Both the position numbers and the translations under genes were made by a program. Shown one piece after another: positions 9,730 to 21,875 of a stretch of 64,000 nucleotides of DNA; within the stretch, counting starts at the first letter, position 1, and each line of letters begins with the position of its first letter. Source of the stretch: Vanessa cardui (lineage: Eukaryota > Arthropoda > Insecta > Lepidoptera > Nymphalidae); assembly GCF_905220365.1 (NCBI RefSeq), contig NC_061135.1, forward strand, positions 10,631,501 through 10,695,500. The letters run 5' to 3'. Under the pieces are notes generated by a model that saw nothing but the letters and a program-made list of their open reading frames with translations, was not told the origin of the DNA and did not search any database.

Positions 9730-11875
9730 ATGTCTCATTTCGGTGACTTCATGGACGGTGTTCCCGTTAAAATATCAGAAAAATATAAAAGGCCACCACG
9801 AATTGAATTGCCTTATAATGTTACCGAGTGTCCTTTACGGGCACAAAGCGTTGTAAATGCCGTAAAATACTGTTCTACATTTGAACGTAATGTACTTTCT
9901 AAACTTAGAGAACTAAGGAGTGCAAAAGAAACGAAAAAAAATGAAAGGCGCCACCGCTTACAATTGTTAGAAGAAGCAAAACAAAAAAAATTAGATGCAA
10001 TAGCAACCGCTGAAGCTGAAGAAAAGTTGAAACAATTAAGCGTATCTGAGGTGTCCTATCCTAGTACTGATGAGATAAGTGCTATGTCTCCCGATGATAA
10101 ACCAGAAAAGAACTGTGATAATACCACACATGATAGTAGTCCTGATGCTGACAAAACAGTCAATACAGATATTGAGTTCCCTCAGACTTCTGAACAGAAG
10201 TCTCAGTTGAACATTCTTCAGCCAATACAGGTTCAGTCTAATTACCAGCATAATAATTTACTGGATGACCCTGACCCTCTACAAGAATTTAAAATGCAGA
10301 ATAGAATGGCAAAAATCCCACAGTATAGCCACAATATTGATACCCTTACGTTCAGAGATTTCGAAAATGATACATCTAGTCCCTTTGATAATGTAGAACT
10401 TAAAACTATAAATGACATGGAATTGTTAGCTCAGGTACTACAGAGTCAAAGAGATTCTTCATCTAGTTGTCAAGCTCAAACATTCAATCAGGATCAAGTT
10501 TATCCAGGATATACAAATTGTGCAACTCAGGCACAAATCGAGGGTGTTACATATTTGCCCAATGCATATGTAGACCAACAGATTCATGATCCTAATGTAA
10601 TATATTCTTCTCCGCAACATTACCCAACATCCAATGGTTATTATGTACAAGCCGAAAATGTCTGTGATAATAATATCCCTATTGAAAATGTTTATGCACC
10701 TAATTACCAGTATTATGTTCCTGCACAGCCGTATCCAGGAACTTATTATGGTACTCAATTACCAGCTTGTTCAGCCGATTTACAAGGACCAAATGGTTCA
10801 ACATTTATACCTCAGCCATACTATTATTCTTATCCTCAAGGACCTTTGCCATATGTTGCTTCTCCATTGAATACCAACATAGTCCCTGAAGTTAAAAATC
10901 ATGAAGGAAATCCATCAGTAACATCACAGAACACAGTCAAGTCTCGATCGAGGAGTGTTCCTGATATTGTCAAAGAATTAAATGAGGAATTAGTGTCAGC
11001 ACGTCAAAGAGCCAATGAACGTTCTTACAATGCAAGCCCTGCCCCTAATATTATGCCTAGATCATCGTCAAGCAGTGATAAACGAGAAGAAAGGAGAAAA
11101 AGAAAAATAGAGAAATTACCAAATCCATATGAAAAATTACCATTGCATTTACAAAATATATGCCAAAAAATACATGGTATGGGCTTTCCACTTGACAGAG
11201 TTGCCAGGGTGTGTAGTCTTGTAGGTGAAAATGATAAAAAGGTAATAAATACCTATTTGACTGCAATCTAAAATAATATATTTTCTTACTAATACTAATA
11301 TTATAAATGCTAAAATTAAACTACTTATTGTTTGTTATTTATTTGAAACAGATATCATTATTTTTATGATATTTCTACAAGGTTATCTATTGATAAACAA
11401 AAAAGTAATACACTGTTATCACTGTCATATATTCAAAACTAAGTTTATAAATTTATTACAAGATTACTTGGTAAGTTCTTAAGTAGCATTTATATGACAT
11501 AGAAATGCTGTTAAAGTTAACAATTGTTTTCTCTTAGCTCAAAAGGATGTAAACGGTTATTGATGTATGATTATCATTTCCCCATAAATGTGATTTGAAC
11601 TTGCATATTTTAAATAAGAAACAGACTACACAAACAAACAAACAACTACTAAAAAATTTGTAAAACTTTTAATGTTCACATACAATCCTCATATTATATC
11701 AAATTATTAATTTTCTGTGAATTTTAACACATAATTTATAACATTTCAGGTGATAGAGTGTCTCCTTATTTTAGGGGAATTAATAGATCTCGGGTTTTCT
11801 GAAGCAAGAGCATCTGCAGCGCTTGTCAAACATGAGTTCAACAAGGATAAAGCCCTAGACGAATTGGTTTCTTAA
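9730..11875 (+). CDS. Ubap1: UBAP1-like ubiquitin-binding ESCRT-I subunit, 2 exons
   Basis: UBAP1 is a subunit of an ESCRT-I form that sorts ubiquitinated membrane cargo at endosomes. Exon 1 is 9730-11241 (504 codons) and exon 2 is 11750-11875, joined in phase 0 across GTAATA...TTTCAG, giving 545 aa (human about 502). Residues 5-35 (FGDFMDGVPVKISEKYKRPP) match the N-terminal UMA-type box that anchors UBAP1 in ESCRT-I. Residues about 60-105 form a charged coiled coil; 110-430 are low-complexity, Tyr/Pro/Gln-rich and presumably disordered. Residues 466-545 resemble the C-terminal overlapping UBA (SOUBA) solenoid: LQNICQKIHGMGFPLDRVARV, then LIDLGFSEARASAALVKHEF, ending LDELVS. Exon 2 encodes the last UBA unit. 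Reading past the exon 1 donor gives an artificial stop at 11271. An AATAAA at 12308-12313 is a possible polyadenylation signal. Confidence 0.9.
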
Positions 11876-12913
11876 CAATTAAAAAGATAAATTAATTTTA
11901 AACTACTGCATAGATCTATAGTGAAGTGAAAGAGTTTTTAATATATTATGTAAATTGAGATTATAAATGCATATAAACATGTAACTTCTGATAGGTATGT
12001 ATTTTATGAAGAAAACTATTCTGCTATCTGTAGAAAATCTGTAAATCTCTAAATGTGTGCATTTATTGTAAATTTGAAGATATGAAGAAGTTTTAGCAGT
12101 CTTGAACAATATTGAGACTGTTCTACATGAATCTATTCTAACCATTGAAGTGTTCGTAAACTTAACATGGAAAACATATTATTCTTAATTTAGATTGTGA
12201 ACAATTTCAGTCAATTTTTATTCAAATCCAGTAGAATATACCAATACAACATAAGCCTCCACATTTATATGATGATAGAGGAAATGTAAGAAAGGTTGAA
12301 ATATTCAAATAAAACAACTGAGTATAATTTAATATGTTCATTAAAATTAACAAATTATTGTTATTTTGCATTAAATTTTCCATTATAAGTTAATTTTATA
12401 CAAATTCTATTGAAATGGGCTACATACTTATTTAAAAAGTTAATTTTAAAGCTCTGTGAAAGCTTAAGAAAATTAAAACAAAATAATATAGTGTATGGTA
12501 GTAAATTTAGTCTTACTTTAGACACAGGCCTACAGATGTAACAAGTAATAAATTATTTCTTGAAGGAAACATTGTTTGGTTTTGTCATTATCTGAATTGT
12601 TCTTTGTGCTCTGAACTTAAACTAATTGGAAGCACTGCCAAAAACAATTAATAGGTAGCCTAGAGATAAACATACATTTACAGAATTAATTTGTGATCTG
12701 ATTTAATTTGTAAATAAAACCTAGATAAAAAATTACATGCCCGTATTTTTGTTGTATTCTTGCTATTTTTTTAATAAATTTAAAGAAAGTAGAATAGCAG
12801 GCTATTTGTTCTCTTAAAATCCGTCGTGGCCTCAAGGCGATGGTGTTGATTTTTTTGAGGTTTTGTCGTAGAGTTAAATGTGACTGAAACTTTAAAATTT
12901 TTCGGATAAATAA

Positions 12914-13044
12914 CCGCCTGGCCACGGGAAATACGCCGACGCGAAATTTCGCACCGTGGGATTGGCGAAGCGTGTACATTGCTATACGTTTGTTTCATTC
13001 GCAAGACGGATATTCGCGTCCGCGAATTTCCCGTGGCCAGGCGG
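12914..13044. mobile_element. Short foldback/MITE-like element
   Basis: Perfect 19-bp terminal arms, CCGCCTGGCCACGGGAAAT (12914-12932) and its reverse complement (13026-13044). Partial pairing continues inward around GACGCGAA. It is G+C rich within AT-rich DNA. No clear target duplication is visible, so the class is open. Confidence 0.7.
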
Positions 13045-13373
13045 CAATTACTAAGTAATGCGCGAATTTTTAGTAATATCAATAAGATAAAGTATTAGAT
13101 ACATATTTTTTGTGCAATTATAGAATTAAAATATTTGTTTATGCACGATTTTGCCAGGGCACGGTATTTAATTATTTGCTTTTTTGCTTTGTTTGCAAGT
13201 ATCCTTTTATGAATGCAAGATAAAGTCTCGGCTACCTGTACCTAGCTTCGAAAGATTGTATTTAGGCTATTATTATATATTATTATGGTATTTATTTATT
13301 GTTTTGTCAATATTTCGATTAAAAAAATACCCAATAGATTAAATTAATTAAACGAGTTAATGTTTTGCTTTTA

Positions 13374-13414
13374 AAAAATAGAATCCAAGAATATATTTTT
13401 TGGATTCTATTTTT
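13374..13414. repeat. Perfect inverted repeat, 15-bp arms
   Basis: AAAAATAGAATCCAA (13374-13388) pairs exactly with TTGGATTCTATTTTT (13400-13414) around an 11-nt AT-rich loop. Confidence 0.85.
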
Positions 13415-16400
13415 AACAGACAGAACAGTGAGTAAATATTATTTCAGATGAGTCTGTTAAAATAACACAGCATTAAATAAGTATTAACGTCACCGCAGTA
13501 AAAAATAATCTGCGAATGCACCAATATAGGTTAGATTTTGTGTGTGCCGAAATACCAACACAGCGATCAGATAATTTTTGTATAATAAATTAGTTACGAC
13601 TCGCGGTATCACTAATTACTAATGAAATATACGATTATTTGCTATTTACTCTTTTATAATCAAATCAATTAAAATTACACTCATAAATTGCTTGTGTAAA
13701 ATTATAAAAAAAAGAGATATAAATTAGTTAAAGGTGCCAACTGCCAGACAAGAAACTGATAAAATATATTGTACGTATGTCGTATTGTATTAAAAATCCA
13801 AAGCTTTCAATAAATGTTCTTATAATATCGTGTTTTCAAACGTATTAACGTTATGGGTAATTTGTATTTAGATATATTCATTTTTTTTTAAATAAATATT
13901 GTGTTGAATACGTTTTATAAATATTCCATAATAAAGTAGAAAATGATTGCTAGTGAAAAAGCCGAGACCCAAGAAGAGATTCTCAAATCTTTCGAAGCTG
14001 TTTGTCTGCATTACCATAATAATATATTGAATATCTTTAGTGTAATTTGTATATAAGGTAAAATTTGGGTATATTTTAATTGTCCACTACAATTATGCTT
14101 AATTGGATAGTAACTATAAAGTTATGTATTAATAAGATCTTTTAATATGTAAAGAAATTATAAGAATTATATATAGTAGAGTTTATACATGTTTGTCCGT
14201 CTTATTATAAAAAAAAAAATCATTTTTTGTCTCTAGTCACTGTTTAGGTAAGTTATAGAGACAATAATGTTTATATTGTTTTTAATAATAAGGCTGCCGT
14301 TGAACATGATGTTGACTGTTAAGTAATTTAGTTTGCTATTAATTATGTATTTGGAAAATTTATAATTAAAAAAAAACATATGTCGCTTAACACTGAGAAG
14401 ATAATTTAAAGATATTTTAATAATAGTTTTATCACCGATACACGTAACGATATAAGGTCATGTCATCTCGCATCGTGATATTTAAATTTAATAAATGACT
14501 CGACTTTATGACATATTACCATCTACATACTTTTTATCGTTCTTAAATTGTATGTTAGTACAAACATTTTTTTAGTGACTAGCTTCATGTAACCACAGTT
14601 TATTGCTGTAATTGTGATAAGCTTTTATTTACTGTAATTATTGTTGGTTGAAGTTAGTTCGACTATAAACACATATTTTTTCTTTTTATTACTTTGTAAT
14701 GCACATAAAGTCGGAGAATAATAAAATAAGGAATTGTCACTAAATATACCTAATACCTATATTTTGCATATGAGTTTATGTAGTTATGAATTAAATAAAC
14801 CAATGATACGTACTTATTTAAAAAAAAAAAAACACCTTTCATTTTTATATATTGCATTTTCCTATAGTCCATTTCATTAGAATTTTGTAATTTTTGTTGA
14901 ATATAAATAAAATAACGATGAAATAGGTAATTTTTCTTTTTTGGATAAGCTTATGTTATTAATATTTGAGCTATATGATTAATCTCATCAATATCACCAG
15001 CGGCTAAAGCATTAGAGTTATAATAATATGCGATAATATTCAATAACGGATTGGTTAAGTGTTTTATTTCATCGTTAGCCGAATTAAGCTCTGATGGATT
15101 GAATTATATATTACAAATAGTTTTTATTCTAAATACGTTTATGGTTCAAAACAGAATGTTGTCTACAAATGTTACGGTTTTAATTTATTTTAGTTTAATG
15201 TAAACTGTTAGTGATTTTTCCGTGATTGCTTGGGCGTGGGGCGTAATTTTACAATATATGGCTTCACATAAATGATAAATTGTATGAAAAATAAAAAAAT
15301 ATTTTCATTAAAGTGTGTGAGTTTTTTTTCTCGTATACTAAATAGTTTATTGTATAACAAATAGTAACATTTTATTATAGAAATACACTTCTGGTTTCCG
15401 ATTGCATACCATACGGAGACCGGTTTTGGGCAATAATATAGGGATGTATAATATAAAGTTACCAGAAAAAAAAGGTTTGCCCAAAACATGGCTGATTTAT
15501 CCTTAATTGTGAATACTAGCATAATTGTTAATGTGTTATTTAAAAATTGGACTATACGAGTTTTTTTGCCGTTCGCCCTGGAGGTTGCTTTCCTTTCAGA
15601 ACGGTAGTATAGTTGATATGTTGACGATTTAAGAAGGCTTTATTGTTAAGTTTAAATTTTAAACATATACTAAGATAGACGTTATTCTTATATCTATTTA
15701 CAGCATTTTTATTTGGTAAGTAGGAGATTTGGTTATTATTTTTATCGTCGTTAATTCAAGAGGTATGAATGTAACGAATTTTAAATTTAAAAAATATATT
15801 TTAAGGTAGTATGTGTTTTTTTAATTATAATACTCAAACTCATTTTATTAAATTACATATATTGATAGTATTAATCTTGATAGCGAGATGAAAAAGGTAC
15901 AATACAGCTCTCTAGGGCCCAGTTATACCGATTCAGCTATTTAAACTTTTTGGTTTTTGTCCATAAGTCGTAAATGGACTTATTTGCTACAGCAAAACAC
16001 AATATTATTAGTACCAAATATTCATATTCTTAATGCTAAAAATGAAAATGATGTCGTGGGTGATATGACCAAATTAAATTTTAGAATTTGTGAAATTCAA
16101 ACCCTATATTATGTACGAACAATGTTTAAGCGATTTAGGTATTTATGAAAGATCATTTCTTTTATACATGTGAAATGTATAACGATCCCACACTTATTTT
16201 TCCCATTCTTTTTACATCTTGGGATCAACCAGTGAGTAAATGAGACGTCTTAAAAGAAGAAAGCAGCAATATTCATAAGGCATTAGTACATGAATGACCT
16301 TTTTGACTAAAAACTGCAATAAAAATATTATAAACTTTTCAAGAGGAAAAATATGGTACAATTACGTTCTGACTAGACTGTACCTACTCTGTTTATAATA

Positions 16401-17607
16401 TATAAAATATAATATAGAGGTGAAAAGTAACAGTGGCAATAAAAGTTCGCCGTTTTCCTGTTGTAACAGACCCTTCTAATGTTACAAATAAATATGAATT
16501 TCAGTTTTTAGACGCTTCCTAAGCGTCTCAGTCTTATTAACCAAACGGTTGCATAGGGTTGCCATAATATTTTTCATACTTTGAATTTTTAAACTAAAAG
16601 GATCAATAGACCAGTAGTTTCGTTTTAGGTCATGGTTTTTTTTAATCTAGTACATGATGCTGCAATATATTTTATGGACATATATTTTTCTTCAGTTTTT
16701 TTTAGTAAAAGTTACTAAAAGTTAGTAAAATCAAAAAGCATAAAACCAGCTTATCCGTATAAAATCTATCAAAATAAAAATAAAATAATATATCAACTAT
16801 GTTAGACAATGAAGATTAATATCAACAAAATCTTAGAAAATAATATATGGAAAATAAATCCACTATAAGTAAAAAAATAATATATTTTTCTCTCCTCTGT
16901 TGTACGTACCCTTATATGTATAATCCCATCTGTCAAACAAATGACTCCCCGACGCCTTAACATCAACACATGTGCATTATTTCTTTGATTTTTATATCCG
17001 ATGAAACAACATGATCATTTCTTCACTGTATTTAAGTAAATGTTAATATCTCCACATATAAAACTGTCAAACTTTCCAAAGCAATAGAATGACACTCCAA
17101 ATGGTCGAATAAAACGACTAACAGGATTAGAAAGGTTAAATAAAAAAGGAACAAATTAGAAAGGTTACATTTATTTATAGGGTAGGTAATATTATAAATT
17201 TTGTGTAATCAAAAATAGCAGATTTATTTAAATATGGAAGCTGTTTTTGACGATAAAAATCACATTATACTACATATACGCTATGTTGTATGTTATAACT
17301 AGAAATATAATATGTTAGGATTCTAGGTAAACCTAGGTCAATGTTATGAGATACTTGAAATGAACTTACACAACGTAAATGCGCTCTGTCGTATCGAATT
17401 AAATGAAAACTTAGCTACTTTATTTAACTAAATAATAGAGGTTTTTAAATGTATCACCCACTCATCGAATACTCTACCAGCTATCTATGCATAGTAGGTA
17501 TAATTGCTGTGTTCAGGTATAAGTGACATAATATCTTAGTTTCCTTTTGGCGGTGATATAAAATAGGTTAATATTACTTACATATTGTCATCAAGCTACC
17601 CTCTAAA

Positions 17608-18050
17608 TTTTGGCACGGGTGCAATGCTCATACTAAATGTATTACGCAAATAAGCCATGATCTCTTGTAAAGAGGGTTTGTTCAAAGAGACACATCGACA
17701 CGGACTTTTTTGTAGACTTTTTTTATGTGTACAATACTGGAGTACCTACATTATTTTTTTCTATTTGTAGGGTTCAGCCAGCGTTAGCGCAAAAAATGTG
17801 TATTTACGACATCATATTAGAAACCTCTAAAATGATCAGTGATTCTCTAATATATTGTGCACTTATTGAATTTATTTTATATGTATTATAAACCTTCTTC
17901 TTGAATCAATGTATCTGTAAAAAAATCGTCAAAATCTGTTGAGTAGTTTTAAGGTTCTAAGCATACACAGGGATATCTATCTGAGATAGCAGATAGTGTC
18001 TATGTTTTCAACCGACTTCAAAGAGAAGGAGGTTATCAATTCGTCTGTAT
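17608..18050 (+). repeat. Degenerate dispersed-repeat tail, type D
   Basis: It starts near TTTGGCACGGGTGCAATGCT and contains GGGTTCAGCCAGCGTT, AATCTGTTGAGTAGTTTTAAG and AACCGACTTCAAAGAGAAGG. The GGGTTCAGCCAGCGTT part also occurs at 34190. These phrases recur in lepidopteran LINE or non-autonomous repeat tails. Confidence 0.6.
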
Positions 18051-18719
18051 TTTTTTATACTATGTTGTGACATCTCAGACCAGTGGTGACTACTTACCAA
18101 ATGTGGACTATTTTCCTCGCGTCTAATTCAATGAATTTTTTTTTATTATATAACTGGCAGTTATAAAGCCATAAAATTATTAATTTTTTATGAACTCATT
18201 TTCAGCAAAATTTCAACTGCAGTTGGTAGGTATATTAGAATAATGATTAATCACGTTCTCGCGAATTTTTAATTTATATATTATGACGATTGAATGAATA
18301 ATTAATTATTTGATAATATATACATAAGTGTTAAGAATAAATACAGTACCTATAACATATATCAAAACGCTTCAATAAGACACATGGCAATTTAGTATAA
18401 TTTATAGCAATTCTACTGAATTTTCATAAAATAATGATTCGCGTATGAATGTCATCAAAGTATGTTTTTGTTCTTTTTATCTTTAAAAGACGTCGGAAGC
18501 AAATAATTTACTCCTATGCAAATAGCTAGTCCGCTCACGTCACTGGCATTTATGAGATCTTCGCCTTTGACGTAGCCGCGTAGTTCCTTACTAATAGCGT
18601 AGTGAAACGTTTCCGCCAGAGCGCCAGTCGCCTGCCAGACAATGCTCGCTTCGAAATAAATAGCGAATTGTCTATCATTTCTTGTCATCGTTCGCCGATG
18701 AATGGGACAAGTTCATTCG

Positions 18720-19197
18720 AATCCAGTACACATTAGCTAAGATAAGGAACGATATACGGTTACATGGGCGTGAAAGTGAGATAGCTAGCTACGGTCTGCG
18801 CGGACAGCCGGAATTACCGCTGCTTGAGTTTTGTTTTGAGACAGTCCAGTTGCAGTAGTTGGCAGTTGCACGGCGGGCGGCGCACGAGTTGAACGGGTTT
18901 CGTGTATCATCGTTTGGCGCCGTGTAAAATGAACGGGTCGCATTTCGACACGCGTCGCGACTCACCGCGCTCGCTTCGCCGATAACATCTGCAAAATTCG
19001 ATATTTAGCTCGTGACATCGTGATAGTGTCGTTCGATTTCGCATGACGCGATTGTATCGGCCATGTGATAAGCGGCTCGAAGCCGCCCGCTAATGTCTAC
19101 CCCCGCCGAAAAAGGGATAAAAACTTAAAATTCCTGGAATGCACACATGCGGACGACGGGTAACAGTGGGTGCGTTTGTTGAGGTAGTCCTATTACG
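18720..19197 (+). promoter_or_regulatory. CpG-rich promoter and 5'UTR region of Chsy
   Basis: G+C and CpG content rise sharply from about 18740 up to the ATG at 19198, unlike the flanks. A transcription start probably lies here. I see no decisive core promoter motif. Confidence 0.45.
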
Positions 19198-19962
19198 ATG
19201 CCGCGAAGAAGTAAGTGGATGCATCTGGTGGCTGGCGTCGTCGCCGGTGTCACGCTCGGTGTGTTTCTGAAATTGTGCTTAAGGACATCTTCGAGGACTT
19301 CTATTGAAGCCTGCCCAGATGCGGCGAAATTGTATGTCGCTCCAGAACCTTTGTCAATTATAGATTTAAGAACTGATGAAACTATTTACAATTCTAATAG
19401 AACTCTTGTGTTTGTTGGTGTTATGACAGCGGAACAATATTTAACAACAAGGGCTAGGGCTGTTTTTGATACGTGGGCGCAAGATTTACCTGGACGAATT
19501 GCATTTTTCAGTTCAGAAGTGTCGCGGGCGCCAGGACTACCTCTTATTCCATTGCGTAGCGTTGATGATAGTTATCCTCCTCAAAAGAAATCTTTTCTTA
19601 TGTTGCTATACATGTACGAGCACTATGGTGAAAGGTTTGAGTGGTTCATGCGTGCGGATGACGACGTGTATGTTAGAGGAGATAAATTAGGAGAGTTTTT
19701 ACGTTCTGTGGATAGCAGAAAACCTCAATTTATAGGTCAAGCGGGAAGAGGTACAAGCTCTGAAAGAGACGCTTTGGCGTTAGATTATAATGAAAACTTT
19801 TGTATGGGTGGACCGGGAGTGCTAATATCTCGAGAAACATTGAGACGAGTCGCCCCTCATGTCAAGTACTGCCTGAAGCACCTTTACACAACGCACGAGG
19901 ACGTTGAGCTGGGTCGGTGTGTGGCCAAATTTGCTGGGGTCTCTTGCACGTGGAGTTACGAT
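19198..19962 (+). CDS. Chsy: Chondroitin sulfate synthase, first coding exon (partial gene)
   Basis: Golgi type II membrane glycosyltransferase that polymerises the GlcA-GalNAc backbone of chondroitin. This exon encodes 255 aa: a short cytoplasmic tail, one membrane anchor (about residues 7-29), a stem, then the GT31 domain (beta-1,3-glucuronosyltransferase half). Family motifs are VGVMTAEQYLTTRA, DDSYPPQKKSF, the metal-binding WFMRADDDVYV (Asp154-156), ENFCMGGPGV (202-207 core) and THEDVELGRCV (232-242). The exon ends at GAT followed by GTAAGT in phase 0, where vertebrate CHSY proteins continue WSYEMQ. Full-length proteins have about 800 aa, so roughly 500 aa, including the GT7 GalNAc-transferase half, are missing from the visible exons. 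The ATG is the first in frame and precedes the anchor directly. Confidence 0.92.
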
Positions 19963-21410
19963 GTAAGTTTATATTTTAAGGATTCTGTTAATTTGTAAAT
20001 ATAGATAATATTGCAAAAAAAGACCCTATACATAACTTATATGTATGTTTAAACTTTTTTGATGTTACAGCTTTTATAATTACTATAATTATTAAGAGCT
20101 TTAAAGTCATAAACATTTTGCTCGCTTCGGGTTTTTAGCTCAACAGCAAAGTGGATACTATAATTTACTGCTTAAAATAAGGTGTAAAAAGCCTCGAGGG
20201 GCCAATCAAACGAATCGAAGTTTCAAAGTTGCGAAGATTGTTTAAAACAACATTTATGAATCGTATGTGTGTTAGGCAAAGAATACTTCACAAGGAATCG
20301 GCAACGGAGAATGGAAAATAAACAAACATTTTAGTAACATTTCTTCTAACATTGTAAACAAACGTTTTACCAACCTGTTTCGGCTTTATCTATTTAAGTT
20401 AAGATTTCTCATTAAATTAACAAGTTAAGATTGCTTTAATAAAGAGTACAGTTCTTACAAGTAGGTAAACCATAAGCTGGTATAATTATACATATGTGTG
20501 TAACAACCGACGGTTTATATACGAACTTTTTAGAGAGACTTTAAAAACTCCATCGTAATATTGTATTTTTTATTATTTTGCGTTAAAGGTTACCAAATTA
20601 AGTTCAATTTCCCAGTGAACAAATGCATTAGGGATGCGGGCTGTTTTCAGATGTGACAGCGTATAATCGTCTTCACAAACGAACCAGAGCTCCTTGAAAA
20701 CTTAGTGAAGGCTTTGAAATAATACGATTTTAAACCGTGATCTACTACTATAATTGAGTACATTATTTTTAATTAAAGCCATACCGATATCTTAATTAAT
20801 AGCGCTTGGTTTAAATAGGAACTGAAAAAAATAAACATCAAACTTTAATTTTTATTTTATTAATAAATATGTAGACACAAATTGCATCAATTTTGTGTGT
20901 TTACATCGTGGTCTAGTCTCAGCTTCTTTCGACGATTTCTCGTGTGCAAACGAAAGTCGCTACAATTAAAAGTAATTCCCTCACCTACATTTCACGTGTT
21001 AACATGATTTTATTAGTAACAAGTAACGAATACGTTAAAAATACCGTTATAGTTAATTAAAACAAAATATACCGTTTCAGCGACAAATCAATGTTTCAGT
21101 TTGGTACGGTATTGGTAACAGTATTTATCGTGATAATTTAAATGTTACAAATTATTTGTAACTACTTAAAAGTAAAAGGCTTCATGACTTTCACCCTTCG
21201 CTTCAAAGAAATTTTAAAAAGGACTCTGGGAATGGTTTAACTATCTCAAGTATTATAATAGAGTACATACAAACCAATACCTAATTGTTTTTGTGTTAAA
21301 GGTAATAAAAACGACTGATCCGAATCAATTACAATTTTCTATTAGTTTAACAAAAGACACCTCAATTCTATTCTATTTAATTACGTCTCTTCGGATATTT
21401 CTTGAATTGG

Positions 21411-21875
21411 AACAATAGGCTATTTGACAATACGAAAAATAAATTGTGAATTATTGTAATCAGTGTATCTTATAATATATATTAGTTTAAAAATGGTTAT
21501 TTACTAACGAAAGTTGAAAATAATACTTAATTTATTCAAAAATCCATAAATAAAAATGCAAATTTTCAAACGTTTGTCACGTGACACAAAACGCTCCTTA
21601 TTGGTCGGGCTAATGATGAAGTCACTTTCTTGTTAACTTTGCTTTTCTACTATATATACAACAGATTAAAATACAGCAAAGTGACGTCACCGACCCCATT
21701 GTGGCGCCATATTGCCCAAGTAGCGTTTTTGCGCGCTATTTAAATGTTGAATTTTTAATATGATATTTTTCGGCAAATATATAATAGAAATAAAAAACAC
21801 AACTTTTAGTGGGTTCCTTAACTTCTACTAAATAATATAAAATGGATTTTAAAACCAGTCAAATAGCCTATTGTT
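21411..21875. mobile_element. MITE with 18-bp terminal inverted repeats
   Basis: AACAATAGGCTATTTGAC at 21411-21428 is matched by its exact inverse GTCAAATAGCCTATTGTT at 21858-21875. The interior is non-coding and carries GTCACGTGAC and GTGACGTCAC palindromes. The outer bases may include target duplication, so the exact ends are uncertain. Confidence 0.82.

Larger units (their letters stand above)
11876..18719. other. AT-rich intergenic stretch between Ubap1 and Chsy
   Basis: After the Ubap1 3'UTR I see no exon I can support. The stretch holds a foldback element (12914-13044), a hairpin (13374-13414), a decayed family-B fragment around 17455-17600 and a type-D repeat tail (17608-18050). A 77-codon minus-strand ORF at 18455-18688 has no match I recognise. 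Confidence 0.6.

Noticed and set aside
10036..10758. Minus-strand ORFs inside Ubap1 exon 1
   Set aside because: Shadow frames of the UBAP1 coding exon.
18455..18688. 77-codon minus-strand ORF near the Chsy promoter
   Set aside because: Protein-like composition, but no recognisable motif, no splice context and no start context. It may be chance in a locally G+C-rich segment. A protein search would decide.
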